Assembly: GCA_964518995.1 (NCBI GenBank)
Contig: CAZFJU010000005.1
Location: forward strand, 1 to 41,695
From: ZC4RG20 sp964518995
GTDB taxonomy: Bacteria; Pseudomonadota; Gammaproteobacteria; Steroidobacterales; Rariloculaceae
Length of the DNA: 41,695 nt
Reading direction: 5' to 3'
In this document: positions 1-8,597 of the stretch, one piece after another
Layout: each line of letters begins with the position of its first letter
Numbering within the stretch: the stretch's first letter is position 1
The notes under the pieces: generated by a model
What the model was told of the DNA's origin: nothing
The model's input: only the letters and a program-made list of their open reading frames with translations
Database searches by the model: none
Program-made: the position numbers and the translations under genes

Positions 1-650
1 ATATTCGGCCGGTCGAAGCCGTCGATGCACAGCTCGGGATCGCCGAGGTCCAGCCGCTCGACGATCTCGCGGCGCGTCGGCGGAGTCGCCGTCGCGGTCA
101 GTGCCATACGCGGCACGCTCGGGAAGTGCTCCCGCAGCTGATCGAGCGCGAGATAGTCCGGACGAAAATCGTGCCCCCACTGCGAGACGCAATGCGCCTC
201 GTCGATCGCGATGATGGACAGCGGCACGTCTGCGAGCAGCGTAAGCGTCTGGGGCTGAAGCAGGCGCTCCGGCGCGACGTACAGCAGCTCGAGCTCGCCG
301 GCGCGCAGCGCCCTGATCACATCGTGCTGCGCGCGTGCGCTCAGCGTCGAGTTCAGGAACGCGGCGCGAATGCCGAGCTCCCGAAGCGCGCGCACCTGGT
401 CCTCCATCAGCGCGATCAGCGGCGAGACGACGATGCCGACCCCGGCGCGCAGCAGCGCCGGAATCTGATAGCAAAGCGATTTGCCACCGCCCGTTGGCAT
501 CAGCACGAGTGTGTCGCGTCCGGACAGCGCCGCGCCAAGCGCGCGCTCCTGGCTGCCGCGAAACGACTCGTAACCGAATACCTCGCGAAGCAGGCGGTGC
601 GCATCGGCGAGCGCGGGGGTGGACGACGGGGCGGGCGATGACGCAGACAT
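1..650 (-). CDS. recQ: ATP-dependent DNA helicase RecQ (N-terminal part, runs off the window)
   Basis: The reverse strand reads about 216 codons from an ATG at 650 to the window edge without a stop. The product carries the hallmarks of RecQ, a 3'-5' DNA helicase of recombination and repair. Walker A is MPTGGGKSLCYQIPA near residues 50-64, the DEAH box is IDEAHCVSQWGHDFRPDY near 145-160, and motif III is ALTATATPP near 180. These cover the first RecA-like domain; the second RecA domain, zinc-binding and HRDC domains lie outside the window. The first 20 residues are Ser/Pro/Ala-rich and probably disordered. It diverges from murJ, with about 120 bases between the two starts. The family call is certain; only the C-terminal architecture cannot be seen. 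Confidence 0.95.
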   Translation of the reverse strand, partial: MSASSPAPSSTPALADAHRLLREVFGYESFRGSQERALGAALSGRDTLVLMPTGGGKSLCYQIPALLRAGVGIVVSPLIALMEDQVRALRELGIRAAFLNSTLSARAQHDVIRALRAGELELLYVAPERLLQPQTLTLLADVPLSIIAIDEAHCVSQWGHDFRPDYLALDQLREHFPSVPRMALTATATPPTRREIVERLDLGDPELCIDGFDRPN

Positions 651-770
651 GGTGGCCGGATGATGCCATAAGCGCGCCGGGAAGCGGCCGCTGTGACCCG
701 CTCGGAGCGTTAGCGGCCCTTCGCCATCTGGCGTACCCTTGTCGTCGCTTTTTTCAGGGCGCCTTTCGAC

Positions 771-2450
771 TTGAGTCAAACCGACCCGCTCGAGCCGCGG
801 CCGGAGCCCGGGTCCGCCGCGTCCGCGACGTTCGGCGGGCCGGGCGGGCGCCGCTCTCGCTCCGGCTCCGTGCTCGTCGCCGCAGGGATTCTTGCCAGCC
901 GTATCGCCGGCCTCGTCCGCGATCGCCTGCTTGCGGCCTACTTCGGCACGGGGCTGCATGCGGATGTGCTGAGCGCCGGCCTGCGCCTGCCCAACCTGCT
1001 GCAGAACCTGCTCGGCGAAGGCACGCTCAGCGCGTCGTTCGTGCCGGTGTACTCGGAGTTGCTCGGCAAGGGCCGTTTCGAAGAGGCCGGGCGGGTCGCC
1101 GGCGCGGTGTTCGCGCTGCTGGTTGCGATCGCGGCAGGCGTCGCGCTGATCGGCATCGCGCTGGCGCCGGTGCTCGTCTCGGTGTTCACGCCGGGGTTCA
1201 CGGGCGAGCGGCGTGAGCTGATGATTGCGGTCACGCGGATCCTCTTTCCGATGGCGGGCGTGCTCGTGCTGTCCGCGTGGGCGCTCGGGGTCTCGAACAG
1301 CCATCGCCGATTTTTTCTGCCGTATGTTTCGCCGGTGCTGTGGAACGCCGCGATCATCGCCACGCTGCTCGCGTTCGGCTCGCGGCTCGATCTCGACAGC
1401 CTGCTAATGGCTGCGGCGTGGGGGGCGCTGCTCGGCGGCGTGCTGCAGTTCACTGTGCAGCTCCCAGCGGTGCTGCGGCTCGAGCGCGAGCTGCGTTTCA
1501 CCGGCGGCCGCCACGAGCCGGCATTTCGCGAGGCGGTGCGCAATGCGGGCCCCGCGATCATCGGACGCGGAGTCGTGCAGCTCAGCACCTATGCCGATCT
1601 GTTCCTTGCGAGCCTGCTGGCCGTCGGCGCGCTGGCGCGGCTGCGCTTCGCGCAAACGCTATATCTGCTGCCGATCAGTTTATTCGGCATGAGCGTCGCG
1701 GCGGCCGCGCTGCCGGATTTGTCTCGGCTGCGCGCCGAAGGGACGGCCGCGCTGCGCGAGCAGACCAATATCGCGCTGCGCCGCGTCGCGTTTCATGTCG
1801 TGCCGAGCTTCGTGGCATTGACATTGCTCGGGGAGGTCTTTGTATCAGGGTTATTCCAGACCGGAGAATTCGGCCGCGCCGACGTGCTCGTCGTCTGGAT
1901 GACGCTTGCCGGGTACAGCGTCGGGCTCATCGCATCAACGGGCTCTCGCGTTTACCAATCGGCGTTCTTCGCGCTGCGCGATACGAAGTCTCCGGCACGT
2001 ATCGCAGCGGCGCGTGTCGCCGCATCGGCGCTCGCCGGAGCGCTGCTGATGGTGCAGTTCGAGCCGGTCGTGGTCGGCTCGCTGGAGGTATCGGCCGGAC
2101 TGCTTGGCGATGTCGCCGTGGCGGGGCTGCCGCTCGGCCCGCTTGGCCTTGCGCTCGGCGCGGCGCTCGGTTCCTGGCTCGAATGGGCGATGCTGCGGCG
2201 GCGCCTTGCGCGGCGTATCGGTCCGGTCGGCGTCGAGCCCGGCCCGTTCGTCCTCATGCTCGCGGCCGCCCTTCTCGCCGCAGGTGCGGGGTACGTGGCG
2301 CGCACAGCGCTCGTTGGGGTCTACTCGTTCATCGCCGCCGCGGCGGTCGCGGTGGTTTTCGGCATCACCTACTACGCTGTCGGTTACGCTTTCGGGCTTA
2401 CGGATGCGCGCGTCGTGATCGCGTCCGTGCTGCGACGCCTTCGTCGTTGA
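771..2450 (+). CDS. murJ: Lipid II flippase MurJ (MviN family)
   Basis: A 559-residue polytopic inner-membrane protein of the MurJ/MviN family, which flips lipid II across the inner membrane for peptidoglycan synthesis. The family signature near the N-terminus is clear: ASRIAGLVRDRLLAAYFG, then a segment with LRLPNLLQNLLGEG and SASFVPVY. Hydrophobic segments continue to the end, consistent with the usual 14 helices. MurJ is normally about 510 residues; the excess is a Pro/Gly/Arg-rich N-terminal tail of about 33 residues. The start used is a TTG at 771; a GTG at 870 would remove that tail and give a more typical length, so the start is uncertain. It diverges from recQ and stands alone in its orientation before a 210-base gap. 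Confidence 0.93.
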   Translation: MSQTDPLEPRPEPGSAASATFGGPGGRRSRSGSVLVAAGILASRIAGLVRDRLLAAYFGTGLHADVLSAGLRLPNLLQNLLGEGTLSASFVPVYSELLGKGRFEEAGRVAGAVFALLVAIAAGVALIGIALAPVLVSVFTPGFTGERRELMIAVTRILFPMAGVLVLSAWALGVSNSHRRFFLPYVSPVLWNAAIIATLLAFGSRLDLDSLLMAAAWGALLGGVLQFTVQLPAVLRLERELRFTGGRHEPAFREAVRNAGPAIIGRGVVQLSTYADLFLASLLAVGALARLRFAQTLYLLPISLFGMSVAAAALPDLSRLRAEGTAALREQTNIALRRVAFHVVPSFVALTLLGEVFVSGLFQTGEFGRADVLVVWMTLAGYSVGLIASTGSRVYQSAFFALRDTKSPARIAAARVAASALAGALLMVQFEPVVVGSLEVSAGLLGDVAVAGLPLGPLGLALGAALGSWLEWAMLRRRLARRIGPVGVEPGPFVLMLAAALLAAGAGYVARTALVGVYSFIAAAAVAVVFGITYYAVGYAFGLTDARVVIASVLRRLRR

Positions 2451-2520
2451 AGCTTAGGGCGTGCACATAATAGCTTTCGTCGCATCTTGACGTATCTTGT
2501 GAAGCGCGTCGCAGGGCTCA

Positions 2521-2536
2521 TGTGACGAGTCTCACG
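2521..2536. promoter_or_regulatory. CRP/FNR-family-like operator
   Basis: TGTGACGAGTCTCACG matches the CRP half-site layout TGTGA-N6-TCACA with one mismatch in the last base. It lies about 125 bases upstream of the small secreted-protein gene at 2661. The match is seen directly; binding by a CRP-like protein is inferred, and a short site like this can occur by chance. Confidence 0.35.
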
Positions 2537-2660
2537 ACTTTAATGCGTGCCTCAAGCAGCTAGGCGAATCTCCAGCTTTCTCGATGGATTACGGCCGGGT
2601 TGATCTCGACAATAGCAACCATCGAAAGCAAGCGCTTTGGAAGCGCGTAAGGAGCAAGCG

Positions 2661-2948
2661 ATGAAGGCACGACACGGTTTGGGCGTAGGGCTCGTCGGGC
2701 TGCTGCTCTCGACGGTGACATTCGCCGCGGCTCCGGTCGCAGGCAGTGTCGGCAGCGAGTCGGCGGTGGCTGCGATGAACAGCAATAATGTCATGGAGGA
2801 GATCATCGTCAAGGCGCGCCATCCTCAGGCGGCTTCGCCTAACGAAGTTTTCACGATGCAGCAGCCGCTCGATCTATTGAGCGAGGCCGCGATTCGGGCA
2901 TCGTTCGTCGTGGATCTGAGCAAGCCCGAGATTGAGTTGACGTTCTAA
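2661..2948 (+). CDS. Small secreted protein of unknown function
   Basis: A 95-residue product. The ATG at 2661 is preceded by a good Shine-Dalgarno (AAGGAG at 2649-2654), which is why I prefer it to an in-frame ATG 24 bases upstream. The N-terminus MKARHGLGVGLVGLLLS followed by a hydrophobic run and AAAPVAG looks like a Sec signal peptide, leaving a mature chain of about 65-70 residues without cysteines. I recognise no domain; the mature part contains MEEIIVKARHP, which loosely resembles a TonB-box or carboxypeptidase-type leader, and ends in KPEIELTF. It stands alone between murJ and an EamA transporter, with a CRP-like site upstream and a strong hairpin just downstream, so it looks like a monocistronic, regulated unit. 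Confidence 0.7.
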   Translation: MKARHGLGVGLVGLLLSTVTFAAAPVAGSVGSESAVAAMNSNNVMEEIIVKARHPQAASPNEVFTMQQPLDLLSEAAIRASFVVDLSKPEIELTF

Positions 2949-2977
2949 GAGCAGCGATTCTCGAGGCATTTTCGGCC

Positions 2978-3010
2978 GCGGGCCGGCGACCTTCCGGGTC
3001 GCCGGCCCGC
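2978..3010. terminator. Strong GC hairpin, probable terminator
   Basis: A perfect 14-base-pair inverted repeat (2978-2991 with 2997-3010) around a 5-base loop TTCCG begins 29 bases after the stop of the small secreted-protein gene. No long T tract follows (TGCCGTTTAG), so it is a non-canonical intrinsic terminator or a 3'-end stabiliser. Confidence 0.6.
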
Positions 3011-3078
3011 TGCCGTTTAGGGCCTTGCTTGCCATGCCGTCCGCTGCACGAACGGTTCGCGGTGCGTGACCTGCTAGA

Positions 3079-4023
3079 ATGGCTGGGCTCATGACTACGT
3101 ACACGGACTGCGCGCCGCACGCCTCTAGCGTGCCGTCGGCAAGGAGCGCCCTCGCGGCTGGCACCGGCACGCTGCTGCTGTGGAGCGGCACGCCGATCGC
3201 AAACAAGATCGTCATCGAATACATGGATGGCTTCACCGCAGGTCTGGTGCGCTCCGCGCTCGCCGGCATCGTCGCGGTTTGCATCGCGCTCGCGTTGCGC
3301 CTGCCGTTTCCGCGCGGCCGCCACGATCGCTTTCTGCTGGTGTTATCCGGAGTCGCGAGCTTTGCGGCCTGGCCGGTCACGCTCAGTATCGGGCTCGAAC
3401 GGACCAGCGCCGGCCATGCCGCGCTGATCCTGGCGACGATTCCGATCATCGCCGTGCTGCTCGCTGCATTGCTCGACCGCAAGGCGCCGGCCGCGTTGTG
3501 GTGGCTCGGCACGGCCCTGGCGCTCGGCGGTTGTGCGCTGCTGATCGGCGCGGCACACGGGGATGAGGCCGTCTCGTCCGCCGGCGCGTGGACGCCGCTC
3601 GGGGATGCGATCGTGTTCATCGGCGGCGCGATATGCGCCGTGGGCTACGTCGCTGGCGGCCGCCTGTCGCCGCGGATCGGCACGGCCGCGACGACCTTCT
3701 GGGGGTTATCCATCGCAATGATCGTCCTCGTGCCGTTGTTGGCGGCCGAGGCGCCGCGCACGGACTGGGGAGCGGTGGCCCCGCAAGGATGGGCGGCCAT
3801 GGCCTGGATGTCGTTCTTGTCATCGCTCGCCGCCTACGCGCTGTGGTTCTATGCGCTCGGCCGGGGCGGAATCGGCCGGATCTCGTCGCTGCTGCTCGTG
3901 ATGCCCGCCATTACACTGGTCGGAGCGTCCCTCGTGCTGGACGAACCGGTAGGGGCGGCGATGGTCGCGAGCTGCGCGCTGGTGGTTCTCGGCACCTATC
4001 TCGCTCATCGTTACGCCCGCTAG
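3079..4023 (+). CDS. EamA-family (DMT superfamily) transporter
   Basis: A 314-residue inner-membrane protein with about ten hydrophobic helices arranged as two EamA repeats, the layout of drug/metabolite transporters such as RhaT/YdcZ-type exporters. The first repeat contains LLLWSGTPIANKIVIEYM and an alanine-rich set of helices. The second ends in the usual PAITLVGASLVLDEPVG signature followed by a last helix LVVLGTYLAHRYAR. The substrate cannot be read from sequence. The start could be ATG 3079 or ATG 3091; a TAGAAT -10-like hexamer at 3075-3080 overlaps the first ATG, which favours 3091 with a very short leader if that promoter is real. It stands alone between a hairpin and a lipoprotein gene. 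Confidence 0.88.
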   Translation: MAGLMTTYTDCAPHASSVPSARSALAAGTGTLLLWSGTPIANKIVIEYMDGFTAGLVRSALAGIVAVCIALALRLPFPRGRHDRFLLVLSGVASFAAWPVTLSIGLERTSAGHAALILATIPIIAVLLAALLDRKAPAALWWLGTALALGGCALLIGAAHGDEAVSSAGAWTPLGDAIVFIGGAICAVGYVAGGRLSPRIGTAATTFWGLSIAMIVLVPLLAAEAPRTDWGAVAPQGWAAMAWMSFLSSLAAYALWFYALGRGGIGRISSLLLVMPAITLVGASLVLDEPVGAAMVASCALVVLGTYLAHRYAR

Positions 4024-4110
4024 CGCGTCCGGCGCGTGCTCCTCGGTGCGTGCGGATGTGAGCTTGAGACGAGCGGTACGCTATGATTCGCAGCGGGCAG
4101 GTGAGCCCAT

Positions 4111-5250
4111 ATGAGGACTCGTTTGATGCTGAACGCTCGCACTGCATGGCTCGCAGGAGCCGCGTCTGTCGCGGTGATTCTTGCCGGCTGCGGTGACGAG
4201 CCGCGTTCGCGGGCCATCGAGAGCTGCTCCGCGCCGGTCGGCACATCGCCTTTCATCTTCACGTCCGCCGCTCGGCAGCTGTTCGGTTTTATCGATGCGC
4301 CGGAAGGCGCGGGGCCGCACCCTGTGGCGCTACTGCTCCATGATGCCGGCCGCACGGATATTACTCGCGAGAACGGCGGCTTCGCCGCACTACGCGCAGC
4401 GTTTCGGGAGGCCGGCATCGCCACGGTCGTCTGGGATGCGGCCGGCAGCGGCTGCAGCGGCGGGCGCTACCGCGGCATCGCCGATCTTTACGTGCGCTCG
4501 GACGACGTCCTCGCTGCCGCCGCGGCGCTGGCGGAACGGGCTGACATCGATGCGAGCCGCATCGGTGCGTGGGCGGTCGGCGAGGGGGCGTGGGTGGCGC
4601 CGATGGCCGCCGCACGCAGCAGCGCGCTCGCGTTCCTTATCCTCGTCGGCGGCCCTGCTGGAGACCCGATCGAGCGGCTCAGCTTTTTCGCCCGGCAGAA
4701 TCTCGTGCGTGAGGGCTATCCGGAGGACGAGGCCGACGCCGTCGCCCGGCGCCTCGCCGACGCGCTGCAGATGATGCGTGATCAGGCGCCGTACCAGGAC
4801 TATCGCGTGGCCATGGAACCGCTCGCGGATTACCCGCTATTGCCGTCGATGAGCGAGCGCGGCGCGGACATCTACCCCGCCGAGCGGCGCTACGACGAGC
4901 TCCGGGAATCCGCTGCGCTGCACGTCGAGCCGGGCGTGTTCCTTGCTGCGCTCGAGATCCCGGTGCTCGCACTGTGGGGCGAGCATGATGCCTGGACCGA
5001 CCGGCAGCGCGCCGAGAGCGACTACCGCGAGGCGTTCGCGCTGGCTGTCAATGACGCGGCATCGGTCAAGGTCATCGACGACGCAGATCACTTGATGTGC
5101 GCCGCCTCCGAGCCGGCGGGCAGGCCGTTCGACGCCGACTTGCCGGAGACGAGCTGCCCGCTCGCCGAAGGCTATCTCGAAACCATGACCGCGTGGCTCG
5201 AGCGGAACGGGTTTACCGGCCGCGATGGCCGCCAAACGCGCACGCGGTAG
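4111..5250 (+). CDS. Lipoprotein with alpha/beta-hydrolase fold, apparently lacking the nucleophile
   Basis: A 379-residue protein. The N-terminus is a lipoprotein signal with lipobox ILAGC (Cys27), so the mature protein should be lipid-anchored in the periplasm. The rest has an alpha/beta-hydrolase fold of the dienelactone-hydrolase/prolyl-oligopeptidase-like type: a first strand VALLLHDAG, then WDAAGSGCSGG, then the elbow region RIGAWAVGEGAWVAPMAA. The elbow normally reads G-x-S-x-G; here a glycine (residue 157, codon 4579-4581) occupies the serine position. The acid (ALWGEHDAW) and histidine (DDADHLMCA) remain. So the fold is well supported, but hydrolase activity is doubtful. It follows the EamA gene by 87 bases and faces dsbA convergently. 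Confidence 0.85.
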   Translation: MRTRLMLNARTAWLAGAASVAVILAGCGDEPRSRAIESCSAPVGTSPFIFTSAARQLFGFIDAPEGAGPHPVALLLHDAGRTDITRENGGFAALRAAFREAGIATVVWDAAGSGCSGGRYRGIADLYVRSDDVLAAAAALAERADIDASRIGAWAVGEGAWVAPMAAARSSALAFLILVGGPAGDPIERLSFFARQNLVREGYPEDEADAVARRLADALQMMRDQAPYQDYRVAMEPLADYPLLPSMSERGADIYPAERRYDELRESAALHVEPGVFLAALEIPVLALWGEHDAWTDRQRAESDYREAFALAVNDAASVKVIDDADHLMCAASEPAGRPFDADLPETSCPLAEGYLETMTAWLERNGFTGRDGRQTRTR

Positions 5251-5400
5251 CAATTTTACACGCGTAGCAATTTACGAGCAGCCTGCGGGCAGCTATCGCA
5301 GCGTCGGCCGAGCAGCCCCGCGCGAATCGCGACACTGCTCGGCCAGTATGACCAAGACGTTTCGCTGCAGGGCGGTTTGGCGCGGACCGCGACTGACCCC

Positions 5401-5420
5401 CCCGAGGACCACTCCTCGGG
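5401..5420. terminator. Hairpin between convergent genes
   Basis: CCCGAGGA and TCCTCGGG pair perfectly over 8 bases around the loop CCAC, in the 200-base gap between the convergent hydrolase-like gene and dsbA. It could end transcripts from both sides, although no T tract is present. The rest of this gap shows nothing I recognise. Confidence 0.45.
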
Positions 5421-5450
5421 CTGACCGGGCACGCGGCTTACTGCTCCTTG

Positions 5451-6125
5451 CTACTGGGCTTGGTGCTCCTGCTCGGCAAGGGCGTCGATGATCGCGAACC
5501 AGCGATCGTAGGAGCCGGCCATCGAGCCATCCGTGACGTACTTGCCGTTGACTACGACGTTCGGCGTGGCGAGCACGCGGTAACGGCGAATCAGATCGTC
5601 CGCCCGCTGCACCTTCGCGTGCACGCTGAACGAGTTATAGGTCTTGCGGAAGGTCTCGTCGTCGACGCCGAAGCGCGCGAAGAACCGCGCGAGCTTGTCT
5701 TCGGTCTCGAGCAGGTTGCGCTCCACGTGAATCTCGTTGAAGAACGCTTGATGCATCTCGTCGAGCTTGCCGAGCGCCTCAGCCGTGTAGAACGCGCGCG
5801 CATGCACTTGCGACATGTCGTTCCACGCCGCCGGCAGGCGGACGACGTTCACGTAGTCGGCGCTCTGCGATTTCCATTGCTCGAGCAGGGGCTCGACCCG
5901 GAAGCATGCCGGGCAGCTGTACTGAAATACCTCTGTAACCTCGACTTGCCCCTCCGGGCTGCTGGTCGGCTGCGCAGGGTCGATCACCCTGTAATCGCGG
6001 CCCGCGCGCAACTCATCGGCAGAAACTGTCGACTGCGCCGCGGCGTAAGGCGCGGCGGCGGCGAACCCGAGCAGCAGTGCGGCCGCTCGAATCCAATGGG
6101 TCGCGGTTCGCGTAGTCAGCGTCAT
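5451..6125 (-). CDS. dsbA: Thiol:disulfide interchange protein DsbA
   Basis: A 224-residue periplasmic thioredoxin-fold oxidase that introduces disulfides into exported proteins. A signal peptide covers about residues 1-30 (ending PYAAA). The active site is Cys71-Pro-Ala-Cys74 in VFQYSCPACF, a variant of the Cys-Pro-His-Cys of E. coli DsbA. The cis-proline loop is present as VLATPNVVVNGKYV near residue 190, and the helical insertion lies between them. Its length fits the family. The ATG at 6125 has a GGGGAG Shine-Dalgarno seven bases upstream. It is transcribed alone, divergently from an outer-membrane-barrel gene across a 268-base gap in which I see no recognisable site. Confidence 0.95.
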   Translation of the reverse strand: MTLTTRTATHWIRAAALLLGFAAAAPYAAAQSTVSADELRAGRDYRVIDPAQPTSSPEGQVEVTEVFQYSCPACFRVEPLLEQWKSQSADYVNVVRLPAAWNDMSQVHARAFYTAEALGKLDEMHQAFFNEIHVERNLLETEDKLARFFARFGVDDETFRKTYNSFSVHAKVQRADDLIRRYRVLATPNVVVNGKYVTDGSMAGSYDRWFAIIDALAEQEHQAQ

Positions 6126-6393
6126 GCGGAACTCCCCGATCTCTAGACATGTTCGATGGCGTCGATGCTACCCCAACCGGGGCGCCGGCGGAACGACGGT
6201 CGGCTCTGGATGCCGCCGGCCTGCGGTGTGGCGCGACGGCAAGAAGCACCGCCACCCCGAGCGCGCAAGTCAATGATTGCGACAGGGTTCCTGGTAATGC
6301 CCACGCCCGCTGTGATACACAGCGCACGATTGTCGCGAAAGCCTGCGAAAGCCTCGAAGCAGGCCGGTGTCACCGACTCGATACGGGGAAGAA

Positions 6394-7431
6394 ATGCGCA
6401 AATTCGCGCTCATGCTGGCCATCTGGACTGCCGTGCCGCTGATCGCGGCCGGCCAAGTCATCTATGTCGACGCGTCGACGGCAGAGAAGCTCGACAGCAG
6501 GCTTGATATGCGGCTTGGCACGGCCGACCTCGGGCTGTCGGCCGATATGCGCTTGATCGGGCAACAGGGCGCGACGAAGGTCTTGCCGCGGATCACGTCA
6601 TCATGGGCGCCGTTGCAGCTGTTTGATGTGAAGACCGTGCTCGACTATGGCGACCTGAACTCGGCGGCGTCGAGGCCGAAGCTCGACACGAATATCGTCG
6701 TGCGGTCGGATGTGCCGCTGCTCGAGCGGATCGAGGCGTCGCTTCAGCGCACGGAGCGCTCGTCGCAGCAGGGCCTCGGGTTGAAGTTTTCGCCGCTCGA
6801 GACGGGCCTTGACCTGCGCGGCGGCGCGCCGCTCGTGTTTCGTGCCGACATGACGGTCAAGCGGGTCGACGAGCGCTCACGGGCGTCGTCCAAGCTGACG
6901 TCGTCGTGGGGCCTTGGAGAGGCGTGGACGATGCAGTCAGTGCTGCAACTCGACGGCCAGCACGGCTCGAGGTGGGAGCGCTCGACAGTCGATACGAAGC
7001 TCGTGTATCGCTCTCCATTCGGCTTCATCGATCGCTTCGAGGGCGAAATCCACGAGGCGCCAAATCGCCATCGCCACTCGCTCGCGGTGCTGCTGCCGAA
7101 ATGGTCGCGCGGCGAGCAGCATGGTTCGTCGTTCAGCGTGACCGGTAAGGCGCTGATCCGCGAAACGTTCGATGTCAGCGGCAACGAAACGCGCAGCGTC
7201 GGGCTCGAGACCAAGTTCGTCGGCGTGCTGCCGCCGCTGCTCGGCGGCCGCAATTCGCTAAGCTTCAATGTGGAGCGGGGGCTCGGCGTCGACGATCTGC
7301 ATCGCTCGTCGTTTGCTTATGATCATGCGTGGGCGCCGGGCGGCGCGTCGATCGGGCTGAATCTCAAGATGCTGCGCAATATCGACGCCATCGAACCGGC
7401 GATGAATCTCACCTGGTCGGCAATGTTCTGA
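6394..7431 (+). CDS. Predicted outer-membrane beta-barrel protein, unknown function
   Basis: A 345-residue product. The ATG at 6394 follows a GGGGA Shine-Dalgarno; an upstream in-frame ATG lacks one. A signal peptide (MRKFALMLAIWTAVPLIAAG, cleavage probably before QVIYVD) is followed by alternating polar and hydrophobic strands, many containing Arg/Asp pairs, such as LDSRLDMRLG and TADLGLSADMRL. The chain ends MNLTWSAMF, matching the C-terminal aromatic signature that BAM recognises in outer-membrane proteins. I recognise no named family. Repeated SSWAPL/SSWGLG and KLDTNIVVRSD/VDTKLVYRSP stretches suggest an internal duplication of strands. It faces rdgC convergently. Confidence 0.75.
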   Translation: MRKFALMLAIWTAVPLIAAGQVIYVDASTAEKLDSRLDMRLGTADLGLSADMRLIGQQGATKVLPRITSSWAPLQLFDVKTVLDYGDLNSAASRPKLDTNIVVRSDVPLLERIEASLQRTERSSQQGLGLKFSPLETGLDLRGGAPLVFRADMTVKRVDERSRASSKLTSSWGLGEAWTMQSVLQLDGQHGSRWERSTVDTKLVYRSPFGFIDRFEGEIHEAPNRHRHSLAVLLPKWSRGEQHGSSFSVTGKALIRETFDVSGNETRSVGLETKFVGVLPPLLGGRNSLSFNVERGLGVDDLHRSSFAYDHAWAPGGASIGLNLKMLRNIDAIEPAMNLTWSAMF

Positions 7432-7482
7432 GCGGAAGGTGCCGTGGCGGCGCCGAGCGCTTTCGCCGCCGGGCGGCGCCGC

Positions 7483-8385
7483 TCACGCGGCGCGATGTGC
7501 GGGCTCGTTCCCGCTGAGCGCCTGCTCGATCGCGGCCAGCAACTCCCGAAGCGTGCCGGCGAGCAGCGCGATCTCGGCATCGAGCTGTGCGAGCGGATTC
7601 TCGTCGTCGCTCTCCTCGTCCGTGCCGAGCAGCTTGAGCTTGCCGAGGCCGCCGGTCTGATCAATCACGCACGAGAGCACGTTGCCGAACTCCACGCCGA
7701 GGTGTGTCAGACGCATGCCGTCCTTGACATGCTTGCGGACCGCCGGGTCGGCAAGATCCATGTCCGAGCAGCGAACGGTGGCCTTCGGGTCCGCCGGATC
7801 GTACATTCTGCATTCGCGCCCGAGTATGAAGCCGCGCGGCGCGTCGCCGAGGAAGATTCGCATGAGCAGCTCGTCGAACGGCCGTGCGTGCTCGAGCGGG
7901 ACGACCTCGAGGCTGCCGAGCGGCGCACGCAGGTGATCGAGAAACCGCTCCGCGCGGGGGGCGGACAAGGTGTCGATGCCGATCAGCCCCTCGCTGGCCA
8001 TCACCAGGCCTTGCGTCCGTTCGGATTTCAGCAGCGCTTTCGGCAACAGCTCTTCGCGCACCTGCTCCTTGAGGCGCCGGATATCGCGCCGGCTCGGCTC
8101 CTCCTGAGTGCGTGCGCGGTATTCCTCCAGCCGCGTCTCGAGCGCATCCTCGATCGCGGCGGTAGGCAGCAATCGCGACTGATGGCGCAAGCGCAGGAGA
8201 TCTACGCCGGCGATCCGTCGTGCGAGGCCCGGCGCCGCGTCTCCCGCGGGCGGCTCCCAGCCGGCGCTTTGCTCGGCGTACGCGCCGCACGGATGGAACG
8301 CCGAGAGCGCGAGGCTCTCCGACAGGGCCTCCTCGGAGGCGGGCCAGTCACTGCGAAAGCGATAAAAGCGGACGCTGCGGAACAT
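7483..8385 (-). CDS. rdgC: Recombination-associated protein RdgC
   Basis: A 300-residue protein, the exact usual length for RdgC, a ring-shaped nucleoid-associated DNA-binding protein that modulates RecA. The true start is the ATG at 8385 giving MFRSVRFYRFRSDW, matching the family N-terminus; the open frame extends 47 codons further upstream but that part is not family-like. Further signatures are SAFHPCGAY, LLPTAAIEDAL, RIFLGDAPRGFILGRECRM and MRLTHLGVEF. The end is an acidic linker (DEESDDENP) and a short helix. It is divergent from pdxJ. RdgC is mostly confined to beta- and gammaproteobacteria, so this gene helps place the organism. Confidence 0.95.
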   Translation of the reverse strand: MFRSVRFYRFRSDWPASEEALSESLALSAFHPCGAYAEQSAGWEPPAGDAAPGLARRIAGVDLLRLRHQSRLLPTAAIEDALETRLEEYRARTQEEPSRRDIRRLKEQVREELLPKALLKSERTQGLVMASEGLIGIDTLSAPRAERFLDHLRAPLGSLEVVPLEHARPFDELLMRIFLGDAPRGFILGRECRMYDPADPKATVRCSDMDLADPAVRKHVKDGMRLTHLGVEFGNVLSCVIDQTGGLGKLKLLGTDEESDDENPLAQLDAEIALLAGTLRELLAAIEQALSGNEPAHRAA

Positions 8386-8597
8386 CGGCTCGGTGGCTAC
8401 TGGTCGGGGGAGGGTGGGCAGTATCGGCCTTACACGCGTCGCTGTCACTCTTGCAAAGCACGGCGCAATCGCGCTACATCGACGCGGTTTCCGCAGGCCG
8501 TTGAACGACGGCCGCCGCGCTGCCATGCTTGCGCCCGGGTTTTCGAGTCCAGTGGCTTGCCGAGGCCGCTGGTGTGCTTCTACTCCGCGGTGGTCCC

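Noticed and set aside
5448..6146. Plus-strand open frame of 232 codons
   Set aside because: It is the antisense shadow of dsbA; its Arg/Val/His-rich translation matches no family and reflects high GC content.
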